A stretch of DNA of 64,000 bases from Berberis thunbergii (GCA_003290165.1 QNQO01000503.1:620001-684000); one strand, 5' to 3'; shown: positions 10,873 to 22,530, numbered from the stretch's first letter. Numbers and translations are program-made. Notes: generated from the letters alone by a model not told the origin.

Positions 10873-12309
10873 ATGGCTAGAAAAGGTGCTGGAACAAGTG
10901 CTAATGCAAGAATTGAGGCCATGGAAGAAGTTGTGGAAGCTATTCAAGGACAAGTAGGATTGTTAAGGGGAGATTTTCAAGAAATGATGCAAAGGATGGC
11001 ACAGATGATGAAGATGCAAGAAGAAGCCCTAAAAAATGCTTCTACTACAGAGAAGGATCAAATACCTCCAACCAATGTTGAGGTGCAGAGTCCAAATGGT
11101 GTGGTAGGTGGAGGATCTTCATCGCAAGGGTACCAATTTGACAGAAAACACAGAAAATTAGAAATGCCAGCTTTTGAAGGATCAAACCCTGATGGCTGGA
11201 TCTTAAAAGCTGAGCGATTCTTCTCCTTACAGCGGTACACTAATGAAGAAAATATTGAATGAGCAATCATTTCCTTTGAAGCAGATGCACTTCTTTGGTA
11301 TCAGTGGGAGAGTAAACGACGTCCGATCTAGTTCTGGGAGGAGTTTAAAGGATTGCTATTGAAGCAGTTTCAAACCACTCAGGAGGGATTTTTGTGTGAG
11401 CAATTTATTGCTCTTCGGCAAGAGGAATCTGTGGCGGAGTATCGAAGGCAGTTCGTCGCACATGCGGCGCCACTAGAAACCTTCACTGAGGACATCTACT
11501 TGAGCATGTTCATCAATGACTTGAAACCATCGATTCGAGCGGAAGTGAGGATGCTGAAACCGGGTCAATTGGGTCGGGCTATGGATCTGGTTCTAAGGGT
11601 GGAGGAAAAGTAGGCTTTAATGGGCTCATTCAAAGTGGGCTTTCGACCACAGCACAACCGGCCCATGGGAGGGCAAAGGAATTATGGATCTGGCCCATTA
11701 GGGCACCCCGCGCTGGCACTTTCTAGAGATTTCGATAAATCTCTGCCTAATGACTTCCCTCACCGATACCATAAGTCAGTAGCTTCCAGAGAGTTTAAGA
11801 GGAGTTCAGTTCCAGGAGGGGAGACCAAGAGGCTTTCAGATGCGGAGTTTCAAGCAAAATGCGAGAAAGGTTTATGTTTCAGGTGCGATGAAAAGTTTTC
11901 ACTGGGCCATCGGTGTAAGAAGGAGGTTAGTGTTCTCACTGCTCAGGAGGAAACTGAACAAGAAGAGGAAGAAGTTCAAGAATGGGGGGAACACAAGGAG
12001 TTGGATGTGGCTGAGATAAGCCAAGTGGTGGAAGTTTCTTTAAGTTCGGTCATGGGACTCACTAACCCAAAGACCATGAAGATTGAGGGAGAAATCGCAA
12101 GACAGTCAGTGGTAGTTTTGATCGACAGTGGAGCGACACACAATTTTGTCTCCTGGAAGTTGGTGGATCAAGTGGAGTTACCCATCACTTCCACTGGGGT
12201 GTATGGGGTCACCATGGGTTCAAGAGATTCAGTTCAAGGGAGTGGGATCTGTCGAGGAGTGCGCTTGATACTGCAAGGGGTTGAGATTTTGGAAGAATTT
12301 CTTCATTAG
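10873..12309 (+). pseudogene. Chromovirus gag and protease region
   Basis: The start is taken as the ATG at 10873 (MARKGAGTS). A short coiled-coil-like segment rich in Glu, Gln and Met is followed by gag capsid sequence (FDRKHRKLEMPAFEGSNPDGW; then LLKQFQTTQEGFL and AEYRRQFV). Next comes the nucleocapsid motif LCFRCDEKFSLGHRCKK and the aspartic protease motif VVVLIDSGATHNFVS with its catalytic Asp-Ser-Gly intact. In-frame stops lie at 11260-11262 (TGA), about 11329-11331 (TAG) and 11611-11613 (TAG). A frameshift near 12300 cuts the end of the protease, whose remaining residues (VILGIQWLKTLG) appear in another frame to about 12400. Gag and protease are therefore not translatable as one protein. 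Confidence 0.82.
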
Positions 12310-12376
12310 GGCTCGGGAGCTCTGATGTCATCTTAGGCATTCAGTGGCTGAAGACATTGGGTACAACCTCTATTAA

Positions 12377-13357
12377 TTGGAAGGATCAAATACTACGATT
12401 CAGGGTGGATCAAAGACATTCACTCTCAAGGGAGATCCTTCTCTAGGGCGAAGTTTGGTCTTGTTGAAGACGATGCTTCGTACAATTAAGCAGGAGGGCC
12501 ATGGGTTTCTGGTAGAGCTGGGAAATATGACAGCACCTTTGAAAGAGGTCTCTGAGGTTCCATCGATAATGTCTGAGGTGTTGTTTAGATACCAGACTGT
12601 GTTCCAAACACCATCAGGACTGCCTCCACAAAGGGGATATGAGCATTTGATTATCCTCCATGAGGGATCCAGTCCAGTCAGGCCATATAGCTACCCTCAG
12701 TTTCAGAAGAATGAAATCGAATGATTGATTGCAGAAATGTTTGAAGGTGGGATCATCAGGCATAGCGTGAGTCCTTTTTCAAGCTCGATTTTACTCGTCA
12801 AGAAGAAAGATGGGGGATGGCGATTCTGTGTGGATTACCGAGCACTAAACAAACAAACGGTTCCAGGCCAATTTCCTATTCCCATTATCGATGAGCTGTT
12901 AGACGAGCTTCATGGGGCAGTCATCTTCTCCAAATTGGATCTCAAGTTGGGTTACCATCAGATTCAGCTACGGGAAGGGGATGCACCCAAAACTGTTTTT
13001 CGCACTCATGAGGAGCACTACGAATTCTTAGTAATGCCCTTTGGTCTCACAAATGCACTGGCGACTTTTCAGGCGTTGATGAATTCCATATTCCGCCCCT
13101 ATTTGCGCAAGTTTGTGCTCGTCTTCTTCGATGATATCTTAGTTTACAGTAAGGGGCTTGAAGCACATGTGGAGCATCTTGAGGTCGTATTGGGTTTACT
13201 GCAGAAACATTACTTATATGCAAATCAAAAGAAGTGTAAATTCGGGTGCTCAAGGCCGAGTTATTTGGGGCATGTGATTTCAGCTGATGGGGTCTTGGTG
13301 GATCAGTCCCAAAATTCAGGCTATGTTGGATTGGCCACAACCCAAAAATATCACTGA
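12377..13357 (+). pseudogene. Chromovirus reverse transcriptase
   Basis: After a linker (LFRYQTVFQTPSGLPPQRGYEH) and a TGA at 12722-12724, the RT runs on with [37 protein letters not shown] and [14 protein letters not shown]. The palm contains [18 protein letters not shown], and the catalytic box is FFDDILVYS at about 13120-13145, with both active-site Asp residues kept. The frame shifts near 13300, before the connection to RNase H. Apart from the TGA and the shift the RT looks catalytically sound. Confidence 0.85.
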
Positions 13358-13724
13358 GTTAAGGGGATTCTTGGGACTCACTGGGTACTACAGGAAGTTT
13401 ATACAAGAGTATAGTCAAGTTGCTTGGCCTCTGGTATCACAATTGAAGGACAATTTTGCATGGAATCAAGAGGCTGAGATGGCATTCCAGCAGTTGAAAC
13501 AGATAATGACTAAGGCTCCGGTATTGGCGATGCCTGATTTCTGCAAGGAGTTCACTGTGCAAGCACAGCGGGCGATAGCCTTCTTTAGTCAAGTCTTGGG
13601 GCAACGAGCCAGACTCAAGCCCATATACGAGAAAGAACTTATGGCTATTGTCTTGGCAGTTACGAGGTGGCGAGCTTACTTGTTGGGGCGCAAGTTCATC
13701 ATTCGAACTGATAAAAAAGTTTGA
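13287..13724 (+). pseudogene. Chromovirus RNase H, catalytic core deleted
   Basis: The frame has [18 protein letters not shown] (the RT-RNase H connection), then [23 protein letters not shown] and [29 protein letters not shown]. The usual segment with the first catalytic Asp (FTVETDASGxGIGAVLMQ, then RPIAYFS) is reduced to [13 protein letters not shown]. About a dozen residues, including that Asp, are deleted. RNase H must be inactive. A stop at 13722-13724 and a frame change separate it from integrase. Confidence 0.8.
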
Positions 13725-15407
13725 GATTTCTAATACAATGGCGGGTAATTGGGCCAGAGTACCAGAAATGGGTAAGTAAGCTATTGGGTTATCAATTTGA
13801 AATTCAGTATAAAATGGGGTCCTCCAACAAAGCCGCAAATGCTCTATCAAGGATCCCTTCTCTTACGTCCTGTTCCCAATTCAACTTACCTACATGGCGT
13901 GATTGGAAGGCATTAATATCAGAAATTTTGGATGACACTACTCTACAACAATGGAAACAGGCAGTCATGGAAGGCTTGGGTCGCCCTGGATTTATGGTCA
14001 TACAAGGCTTGTTGCATTACAAAGACAGGTTGGTCATTCTGCAGTCTTCTTCACTTATTCCCATTCTCTTCAAGGAATTCCATAATTCAACAGTGGTGGG
14101 GCACTCAGGGGAGACTAAGACATACCAGAGAATAGCCAAGGAGCTATATTGGATTAGGATGAAGGCGGATATTCGGAAATTAGTCAGTGAGTGTGAGGTT
14201 TGCAGCGCAACAAGACAATGGCCACTACTCCAGCAGGTCTTCTTCAACCTATCCCCTGCCTACTCAAGTATGGGACGAGGTTACTATGGACTTTATCGAG
14301 GGGTTGCCAATTTCAGGAACAGCAGATACCATCTTGGTTGTAGTAGATCGTTTGAGTAAGTATGCTCATTTCTCTAGATTGAAACATCCGTTCACGGCAG
14401 AGGGTGTAGCAAGCGTCTTTTCTAAGGAGATTGTTAGGCTTCATGGCACACCAAAGTCCATAATTTCAAATAGAGACAAGGTTTTCATCAGCAATTTTTG
14501 GCGGGAATTGTTTAGATTGCAAGGCACCAAGTTGAAACATAGTACGGCTTATCACCTTCAAACAGACGGGCAATCCGAGGTACTCAATCGTTGCCTGGAA
14601 ACTTATCTGAGATGTTTCACTTCGGAAAAACCCAAACAATGGTCCAAATGGTTACTTTGGGCTAAATATTGGTATAACACGTCTATGCATTCGGCCGCAG
14701 GATACACTCCTTTTAAAATTCTATATGGAAGGGATCCACCACCCTTACTGCGGTTTACAACAGAGAATACGGCTGTGTCATCAGTGGAGCAGTTGTTATT
14801 GGAAAGGGACAACATTTTGGAGAAGCTTCAGATGCATTTATTGAGGGCACAACAACATATGAAACATTATGCGGATAAGTCAAGGCAGGATGAGACATTC
14901 GAAGTGGGAGATAGAGTGTTCCTAAAGGTCAGACCTTACAGCCAAAGATCCTTGGTGAGTCGAGCTAATCAGAAATTATCGCCCAGATTGTATGGACCCT
15001 ATGTGATTGTAGCGAGGATTGGTCCTGTGGCTTATAAATTGGACCTGCAATCTTTCACACACATTCATTCAGTGTTCCATGTCTCTCAGTTACGCAGAGC
15101 AAAGGGGCCTTGTTCACATGTGAATCCCCTTCCTCCTCAGATCAATAATGAGTTCGAATTGTTAGTCCAACCTGAATTAGCGTTGGATGTTCGCCATACT
15201 GCTAAGGGTGAACCAAGTACTATGGAAGTTTTGATTAAATGGCAAGGTTTACCAGCTTATGAAGCAACTTGGGAGGATTTCAGTCTACTACAACAACAGT
15301 TTCCTTCTTTCCACCTTGAGGACAAGGTGCGTCTTTGGGTCGGGGGTATCGATAGGCCTCCTATAAGATTTACATATGCTAGGAGAAGGTATAAAGTGAG
15401 TAGTTAG
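13721..15407 (+). pseudogene. Chromovirus integrase and chromodomain
   Basis: Two overlapping frames (13721-14359 and 14187-15407) cover integrase. The zinc-binding HHCC module is visible (HNSTVVGHSGETKTYQ ... ECEVC). The core has TMDFIEGLPIS with the first catalytic Asp and HLQTDGQSEVLNR with the Glu. The middle Asp, normally in SDRxxxF, is Asn here (ISNRDKVF). The C-terminus carries a chromodomain (MEVLIKWQGLPAYEATWEDF), the mark of chromoviruses, which in the family directs integration to modified chromatin. The frame continues through the polypurine tract (WVGG) and about 60 bp into the 3' LTR before stopping at 15407. Confidence 0.85.
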
Positions 15408-15702
15408 AAATAGCTATTGATAATACGACAATATTTGATGTAATGAACAAGTTGAGAAGCAAGTTGTTAGGCTTGTTAGTTAGACTGTCAGTGAGTGAGC
15501 TGGCAATAGGAGAAGTATCATTATAAATAGGAACAAAAAAGGGTAAGGATGTATGCATGAAAATTCTTTTGTCATTAGAGCTATTGCTTATAAGAGAGTT
15601 TCAAGCCTCTCGAAAGCTTGTATTGTATACTTCTTTGTAAAGAAATCTACTTTCTTCAATAAGATTGTTCTGAATTCTTCTTCTATCCTTCAGATCCTAT
15701 CA
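15349..15702 (+). repeat. Chromovirus 3' LTR
   Basis: It follows the polypurine tract GGTCGGGGGTA and matches the 5' LTR, ending CCTATCA. It has one extra base near the start (TCGATAGG against TGATAGG) and a 4-bp duplication (GTGAGTGAGC). TTGGG follows at 15703-15707. Confidence 0.9.
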
Positions 15703-15816
15703 TTGGGATTCATTGTAAAATTTTGTAAATATTACTATGGAATATTATCTTTAAAAATAAACAAATTAACTGAATGAACAAAACAGAAAAGAGACCTGAC
15801 TGTATGATAGACTTAC

Positions 15817-16293
15817 ATGAGCGTGCGCCTGCTCTTAAATAAAGCTGAAGACATTGAGGAATCATAATATGTCCTTGCGCAACCAACTCTGAATATACGA
15901 GACGAACAACTGCATGCCTAGTGGCCTCCTTAATGAAAGCCCCAAGCTTTACTTCTTTTGTAGTTGAACTGTTTTTACTTGATATCTTGCTTTTTCTATC
16001 CTTAGTATTTTCCTTTCTGGGGACTATATTAACTAGTTGAAGATTATCGAACGATGAGTACTTCGCTGTTTCTGGATGAATTAAAACAACAGAAGTAAGA
16101 ACCACATTTAGGTCAATGCCATTGACCTCACATCTGTAAACCATTTTACTCTTTGGATCTTGAACACGTAATAGAGCCTTCAGTGTGGACTGCACATTTT
16201 CTGACGGCTGCACGTAGGAAGCGTTGTAGGAATCTATGTCTGTCTTGCGTCTCTTCGGTGCAACTGCAACTTCAGTTCCTGGTACAAGTTGCA
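15817..16293 (-). CDS. PEX1: PEX1 exon 4 (N-terminal domain)
   Basis: The 477-bp exon is open throughout and bounded by CCTCAG and GTAAGT. It begins QLVPGTEVAVAPKRRKTD and continues with LKALLRVQDPKSKMVYRCEV, LTSVVLIHPETAKYSSF, RHAVVRLVYSELVAQGHIM and LQLYLRAGARS. These segments match plant PEX1 in order and spacing (for example VALTSVAFIHPETAK and RLVFSDLAAKGHLM in Arabidopsis). The phase at the 5' side requires one base from an upstream exon, so exon 2 (phase 0) cannot join directly. Confidence 0.85.
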
Positions 16294-16876
16294 CTGAGGA
16301 AAATCTATGAATTAGCATTGGTTCAGAGTAGCAAGAAACAAAATAGCTTCACTATAGCAGGTGACCAAGAAAAGCAAGCACATGGAAGAACAGGGAAGTT
16401 CATGGATAAATAGATAATCACACAACACAGCTAATAAAATTGCTTTCTCTGATATAACCAAACTAACAAAGAGAACAACAGAAACATAATTAACAAGTTA
16501 ATGCAATCTAGAGGAATCACTTCGAAAACAGTTAATGCTGGAAAGGAAATTTTAAGAGCAGTTGGTAAATCAATTCTTTTCAGGAACATCTGAATTACTG
16601 CCCTAATGAAGATATATTTAACAAATGAATTAATTTCTATAACAATAGGATTAAAAGCATTGGCACAAGGGGGGAAACACACAATTTACAAATATGACCA
16701 AAAGAAATGAAAGACGTTTTTCACAAACATAATGAACATAGATTTTCAGGCTCTACAAAATAATGCAAAAGATAGCATCACAATGAGTTCATTGTACCAC
16801 CTAGATATTTTTCATATGCAAGGAATACTCAATTTGTTTTTTCAAAAAATGACTTTAAAGGCCTACTTCTTCATAA
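16294..16876. other. PEX1 intron sequence
   Basis: AT-rich sequence upstream of PEX1 exon 4 on the minus strand. I looked for the missing exon 3 (a conserved FPLWLH segment in plant PEX1) and did not see it. Confidence 0.45.
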
Positions 16877-17931
16877 AATAGACCATTTAGATATCATAGT
16901 TGATGTAATGGCTAATTTGTGCCTACTTTTATACTTTTATTACTAACAAAGACTCTTTTATTAACCCAGGTTAACTCATAAAGTTATGACACCTTTACCC
17001 TTCCTAAACAAATAGAAAACCTAATTTTATACTTTTATAACCAACAATGACTCTTTTATTAATAATTCTAATTTTTTTTTTACCCTTAAACCCCACCCCA
17101 TGTTACTGATAGATATAGATATTAATGATTCTAATTATGAGCAACCTATTATAATTTTTATAAGCTTTCATTGACTGACAAGTTAATTAAATTATCATGC
17201 TAAGGTTTGGTAAACTTGATGATTAGAAATTTGATTTTAATTATTTAATAAAATTAATTTGATTAACTTGTCATAAATTTTAGAAAAGTTTACAGGTACC
17301 CATGCATTACCTTTCTTAATGATGATTAGAAATTTAGTTTTAATTATCATTGCTTCTTATTCCATAATGTAGTTAATAAAATAAAATTTTCCACTATCAA
17401 AATTTGATTTCATAATTTTCAATGCATGAGTACTATAAAGTAATATATTTTATTCTCTTTCGCTATTTAGTCACAAGCTATCTACTACAGAGCATGATTA
17501 TAGCCTCAGAGGTAAAATGAGAACCAATATTGAATAAGATATTTTCATGTAAACTGAGAATTGAAGAAAAAAAAAATTATTCTTCAAACTCATATATACA
17601 TTCACAACCAGTCAAATCAAACACATTCAGAGTGACAAAACATTCAAGAATTAAAAAAAATGCAACCATTAATTTGTAGCCAACAAATGTCATAAAATAA
17701 TTGCTCAAATTGCAATTAAAGAACAAGATAACATAAAATAAAATAAAATAATTAATTAATTAAATAATTAATAAAAGAGTCTTTGTTGGTAACAAAAGTA
17801 TAAAATTAGGTTTTGTATTTGTTTAGAAAGGGTAAATATGTCTAACATGGGTTAATGAAATAGTCTTTGTTGATCATAAAAGTAGGCACAAATTAGCCAT
17901 TACATCAACTACGATATCTAAATTGTCTATT
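16877..17931. mobile_element. Tourist/Harbinger-like element with about 190-bp TIRs
   Basis: The first about 190 bp (AATAGACCATTTAGATATC...) reappear as an imperfect reverse complement at the right end (reading AATAGACAATTTAGATATC). The likely target duplication is TAA (16874-16876 and 17932-17934), as expected for PIF/Harbinger-type elements. The interior is very AT-rich and has no transposase, so it is non-autonomous. It lies in a PEX1 intron. Confidence 0.7.
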
Positions 17932-17934
17932 TAA

Positions 17935-19136
17935 AAGTAATTTTTCATTGTTTTTTCTTTCATAAATACAATTTTCTCTTTAAAAATGATGGTAACCTTA
18001 TAGAGAAAATAAAAGGGAAATGTTTAATCCAACAGAATGAATCTAGAAGACATGTGATGAAATTGACATGTCTAGAAACTCCTCAACACTCCCCCAACCT
18101 ATATTCTCTATCTTTTTGTTGACATGATGATTAAATAAAAAGGACACAGATGACAACACACCACACCAGGGTACATCTTGTATAATCCTTTGGGCCCCTG
18201 AATGTAACTGCCGAAGGATGGACACAATATATATATTTCTTTTGACTACCCAACATAATGGAAGAATGCATTTAGAGACAGCTATCAGAACATTTATAGG
18301 TCCCTGTCCCACCTCATTATGGGAGTCCAGAATCAGGTTTCCAGGCACCTGGGAGAGAATAATGAAAACCCTAGTCAGGTTAGAGCCAGGTCAGGGAAAG
18401 GGCACACTTGCCCCCACTAAGTTCATTACTCTTTATAAAGAACAGCTATCAGTTTTAAGTTCACACAGACCATGGCCCTTATGTTCAGTGAGAATCCAAT
18501 TCTCCATCTGATTCCAACATGACTAAGTTGAAACTAATAAAGTGGGGATAAATCCACATTGCTTGTGGAAGTAAAGCACTGCTAGAGGCCAGCAAAGCTA
18601 AGATATGAAAGGAGTCAATTTTACTAGTTGACTGGTCTCTTTGAAGAGAACTTGCCCAAGGCCCATTGCCTTTTATAAACAATTAAATATTTAACTTCAA
18701 CTGTGATGCTCCAGCCATTGTCAAGGTGGGGTGGTGATAACTGGATGTTAGGGGAACAGGTATGGGGCTGCATATGCTGAACCCTACCCCGCCCCATTAC
18801 CATCCAAATGCAATTTGAAGGAATAAATGATGAACATGGATATTAGTATATAATATGATTTATGACTTGAAATTAGAATCAATTGAATAGGTTAATATAT
18901 CATTAATGAATGTCCTTATTTTAATCTTGAAATTAAAAAAAAATATTGAGGAATTGAATCCATGTCCATTGTATTCCTTGCCTCCTTGGATTAATTTAAA
19001 AAAAAAATTATAAAATTAAAAAACATTAAAAGCATTCATATCTGCAATCCATTCTTTGCTGCAAATCTAATGTGTATTTTTGTGCTCCAAACTGAAGCTG
19101 CAAGCCAGTCCCAGCTATTCCATGCAAGGAATGGAT
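17935..19136. other. PEX1 intron, no gene found
   Basis: No exon or domain was recognised. The stretch 18000-18720 has a less AT-rich composition and may be an old LTR or other repeat fragment, but I could not find a matching second copy in this window. Confidence 0.4.
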
Positions 19137-19501
19137 TGTGATTTCGTTTTTCGAGGTAATTTCGATAAGTTGATTTTAAGAAATATTTCGTTGTGTATAG
19201 AAAAAACGTAAACATTTCGGTTGTAATTTTGAATTTATCAATATAATTTAAGCATTTTAAACTCTTAAATACTACATAAAGAGTACTACAAGACTCGTAA
19301 TGTCATACAAACAATATATAGCATAAGAATCACTTATACAACAAAATATTAATACTAAATTAAAGTTTAAACGGGTTAAAATGTAGGAAATTTGAGATTG
19401 GTCTAACGAAAGAAATTAATATTTCGGATTTCGAAAGAAATTTCAGTAACTCGAAAAAGAAAAATATTCGATGAAATTTTGACATTTTTCGAGAAATCAC
19501 A
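19137..19501. mobile_element. MITE candidate (365 bp)
   Basis: The left end reads TGTGATTTCGTTTTTCGAGG. The right end, reverse-complemented, reads TGTGATTTCTCGAAAAATG. Both arms are rich in TTTCGA-type motifs, and the middle is AT-rich. No clear target duplication was found, so the superfamily is unknown. Confidence 0.4.
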
Positions 19502-20621
19502 TTCCTTGATTCCATGTTATTGCAAGGTTTGTGTACCATGCTGGCAACAGAGCTAAACATATCTAGAACCATGTTTCACATGCGTGAGCTGTTGATGTTC
19601 ACTCAATGCATGTCTCATAACTCTATGAACACAAAAGCAAACCTCATACTTTGATTTGTGCCAATTAATCTTTTTTACTCCTACTTTTTGGTGTTTATGG
19701 CCCCTCAACTGGTGACAAGCCAAAGAACTCCATTGAAACATAAAATCATTCTTCAACAATTTATCCGTGTTTTAATGCAACTTGCAAGTCATGACAAAAT
19801 ATTTTATCAAATAATAATTGGAGTATGGCAATTATTCTTGGTAATACAAAAAGATATTCTTAGTTATTGTGAAACAATCCTCTTAAACATGAAAACAATT
19901 TTACACAAATCTCATAATTTTACACAGATCTCATAATTCAATTCAGTAGCATGAACATATGGAAATGGAATGTAACAACGGGATAAAGTTCATCTTACCT
20001 ACCGATTTTTCAGGACAAGTTGAAACCACGAGAAACAGAACAACAGTGTTGTGCAACCACAAAGGAAATCGCATGCCTTCGTGAACAATGCCAACCTACA
20101 CTCGGTTTAAGGGTTGTCACTTATCACGCATTGTGATGCATAAAAGCAGCAAAATGATTCAATGCATCTAGAAACATGATTGGAAACATACATATATGAC
20201 TGAAACTAAATTTAAGTCATTTATGCTCCCAAACATATTTGGGACTCTCACTCAAACTCCCAATAACACCAGATAAAGGTGACATTAATATTATAACATT
20301 CAAATGTCATGGAAAAATATATTAGTTCGAATGGATCTCATCTTCTTACTCGCACAGCTTCAATTTACATTTGAAAAGGATTTCAAGGAAATAAATGCCA
20401 ATTTATTAGAGTCTATTTGGTAAGCCAATTTTCGTAGGAAATGGAATCTAATACTCATTTTAAGCGAATTTTCGCTATTTGGTTGTCCATTTAATGACAG
20501 GAAATTGATTCTGCAAGAGATTGATTTTCCCATTACTCAGGAATTCCGAGGGAGGGCCTCGGAATCAAAATCCACGGAATCGGCTTCAATTTCCATGCTA
20601 CCAATCAGATCTTTAATGAAA

Positions 20622-20822
20622 GGCCAGTTCTAAATGTCGAGGAAACAGGCGAGGAAATGGGCGAGGGCAGCGACGTGGCGGGGTGGAAACCGTCCACTCC
20701 GCTTGGGATGCGCGCACCAAAAACGATGGCACGCATCCCGGGCGGAGTGGACGGTCTCCACCCCGCCACGTCGCTGACCTCGCCCATTTCCTCGCCTGTT
20801 TCCTCGACATTTAGAATTCCTC
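20622..20822. mobile_element. Mutator-type MITE, GC-rich hairpin (201 bp)
   Basis: The block is almost entirely a palindrome. Its left arm (TTCTAAATGTCGAGGAAACA onward) is repeated in reverse complement on the right with only a few mismatches over about 88 bases. It is flanked by a perfect 9-bp direct repeat TTAATGAAA (20613-20621 and 20823-20831), the duplication length typical of Mutator-like elements. It is GC-rich inside an AT-rich PEX1 intron, and single strands could fold into a long stem. It codes for nothing. Confidence 0.8.
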
Positions 20823-20952
20823 TTAATGAAAATGAACTGTCTAGGACATATCTGTAGAGAATGTTTGGTCTAAGATTGCCCTTCCTTGTGAGAAACAAGT
20901 GGGAGTCTACTTGAAGCTTTGTGGTCTATACTTAGACCATCCACAAAACTTT

Positions 20953-21406
20953 TGTAACACCTTGAATGGGCGGGCAGTAAGCTTAGTAGGCTACCAAGTG
21001 TAGTATAGTCTCACATTGCCTAGGTGAGGGAAGGGGTGAGTTATATATGTGCAAATTTATATCCCATTGTATGGCGCGTTTTAGAGCCGTGAAGGTGGTT
21101 AGGCCCAAAGCGAACAATATCATATTATGTAGATCGAGTCGTGACATAATAATATCAGAGACGAACCTAGCCGGAAGTGTGCCAACGATGACATTGAGCC
21201 CTCTAATGAGGTGGATTATAACACCTTGAATGGACGGACAGAAAGGCTATCAATCTACCAAGTGTGTTATAATCCTTCATCACCTAGGTAAGGGAAGGGT
21301 ATGAGCTATACATGTGCGAGATTGTATCCCCTTGGTATGATGCGTTTCAACATCGTGAGGGTGGTTAGGCCCGGACAATATCAAACCATGTGGATAAGTT
21401 ATGACA
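20953..21406 (+). mobile_element. TRIM (454-bp miniature LTR retrotransposon)
   Basis: Two direct repeats of about 190 bp (20953-21146 and 21217-21406) start T(G/A)TAACACCTTGAATGG and end TGACA. Between them are 70 bp with a primer-site-like ATAATATCAGAG next to the first repeat and a purine-rich AATGAGGTGGAT before the second. Flanks are near-identical: ACTTT (20948-20952) and ACTTA (21407-21411). This is the layout of terminal-repeat retrotransposons in miniature, which have no genes and need helper enzymes. Confidence 0.75.
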
Positions 21407-21411
21407 ACTTA

Positions 21412-22530
21412 TCTTAACGAAAGCTATCGGGTTGAAGTTGTCATTGGAATCTCAAGGAATGCGGTTGCCTTAGATCAAGAAAGGATCAAAAGAATCCATT
21501 GGATCCAACTAACTCAAAGGGGTGTAATGTTGTCTTAGGATGCGTTCACGTTAAAATTGATAACATTAGTGGTGAATTCACAATAGCCAAGGCTCTCAAG
21601 AAACCACAAACATATTTGGAAAATGAAGTTCTAAGAGACTCGCACTCACTGAGATGAAGAGAATCACAAAGAAGAAAATCCTCATTGTTGTTGTGGGGGC
21701 TGCAGAAGTAAAGACCCGTCTTAAACATGAATTTTAGATGATCGTTATCTATTATCTTTTGATTTGAGTAAAGAAGAACCCATCTTTTGGGCGTTGTTAA
21801 GACTCAATCAGAGGTGATAGCTTTGTCATGTAGAGTTACCTTGTGTAGGTAGAAGTTTACTCTTTTATTTGGAAATTTTATTGCACAAGCTGAAGTTAGG
21901 AATTTATTTATGTTATTTTGGACGTTGTTACTAAAAGGAATTGTTTCCTGTCCCAGACTTATAGCAAGCTGCATTTATTTTGAAAAAAGAACACACACTT
22001 TCTGGTACTTCTTGACTAAATCACTATCTGGCGTTGGGGGAGGAGTTTTCTTCTTAGCCAGTCATCCACAACGTCTCTTGCGGGTGTTGCTTGGTTAGAA
22101 ATTAGATGGACGAAGTGTAGGTCGTCAGGTAGTTAAGTTTATAGATGGAGCACCACAGAAGGTAGGGAAATAATAAGGTCACGGGGTAAGGTATGAGATT
22201 TTTAATTCTTCTCTAACACCCAAATCTGATCTCTAAGACCTTACAACCAATGATAATATAGCATTCAATGGTCATATTCTCTAACAAAAACCCGTTAAAC
22301 AGCAATGACTGCTAGCTTAGCTAGTCTCATTTGATGGTATCACAAATCTAGGATTCTAACCCAGCCGAAGGCATTTTATGGTTTAGGGATCCATTAAACC
22401 TTGTTTTCCTTCAAAAACTTATAAAACTAGTTAAATAATACTTCACATAACTTTCTAACTACAATCAAGATATGGATTATTGAGCAACTGAGACAATATA
22501 ATGAACTCAGCATATGTATTACTTAAGCAC
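21412..22530. other. PEX1 intron, no gene found
   Basis: PEX1 exon 3 would be expected between 16294 and 22530 on the minus strand but is not visible. No other domain or repeat pair was recognised in this stretch. Confidence 0.4.

Larger units (their letters stand above)
10499..15702 (+). mobile_element. Ty3/gypsy chromovirus, complete but defective
   Basis: This 5.2-kb element lies in PEX1 intron 4, opposite to the gene. It has LTRs at both ends (about 343 and 354 bp), starts TGATAGG, ends CCTATCA (a 7-bp terminal inverted repeat), and is flanked by the 5-bp target duplication TTGGG (10494-10498 and 15703-15707). A tRNA-iMet primer-binding site follows the 5' LTR. Gag, protease, RT, RNase H, integrase and a C-terminal chromodomain occur in the usual gypsy order. 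The LTRs differ at about 10-11 positions plus small indels (roughly 3%, counted by eye), so the insertion is fairly recent. Several stops and frameshifts and a deletion in RNase H make it non-autonomous. Confidence 0.93.

Noticed and set aside
10870..15407. Intact autonomous gypsy polyprotein
   Set aside because: Several stops, at least three frame changes, an RNase H deletion and an integrase substitution exclude it.
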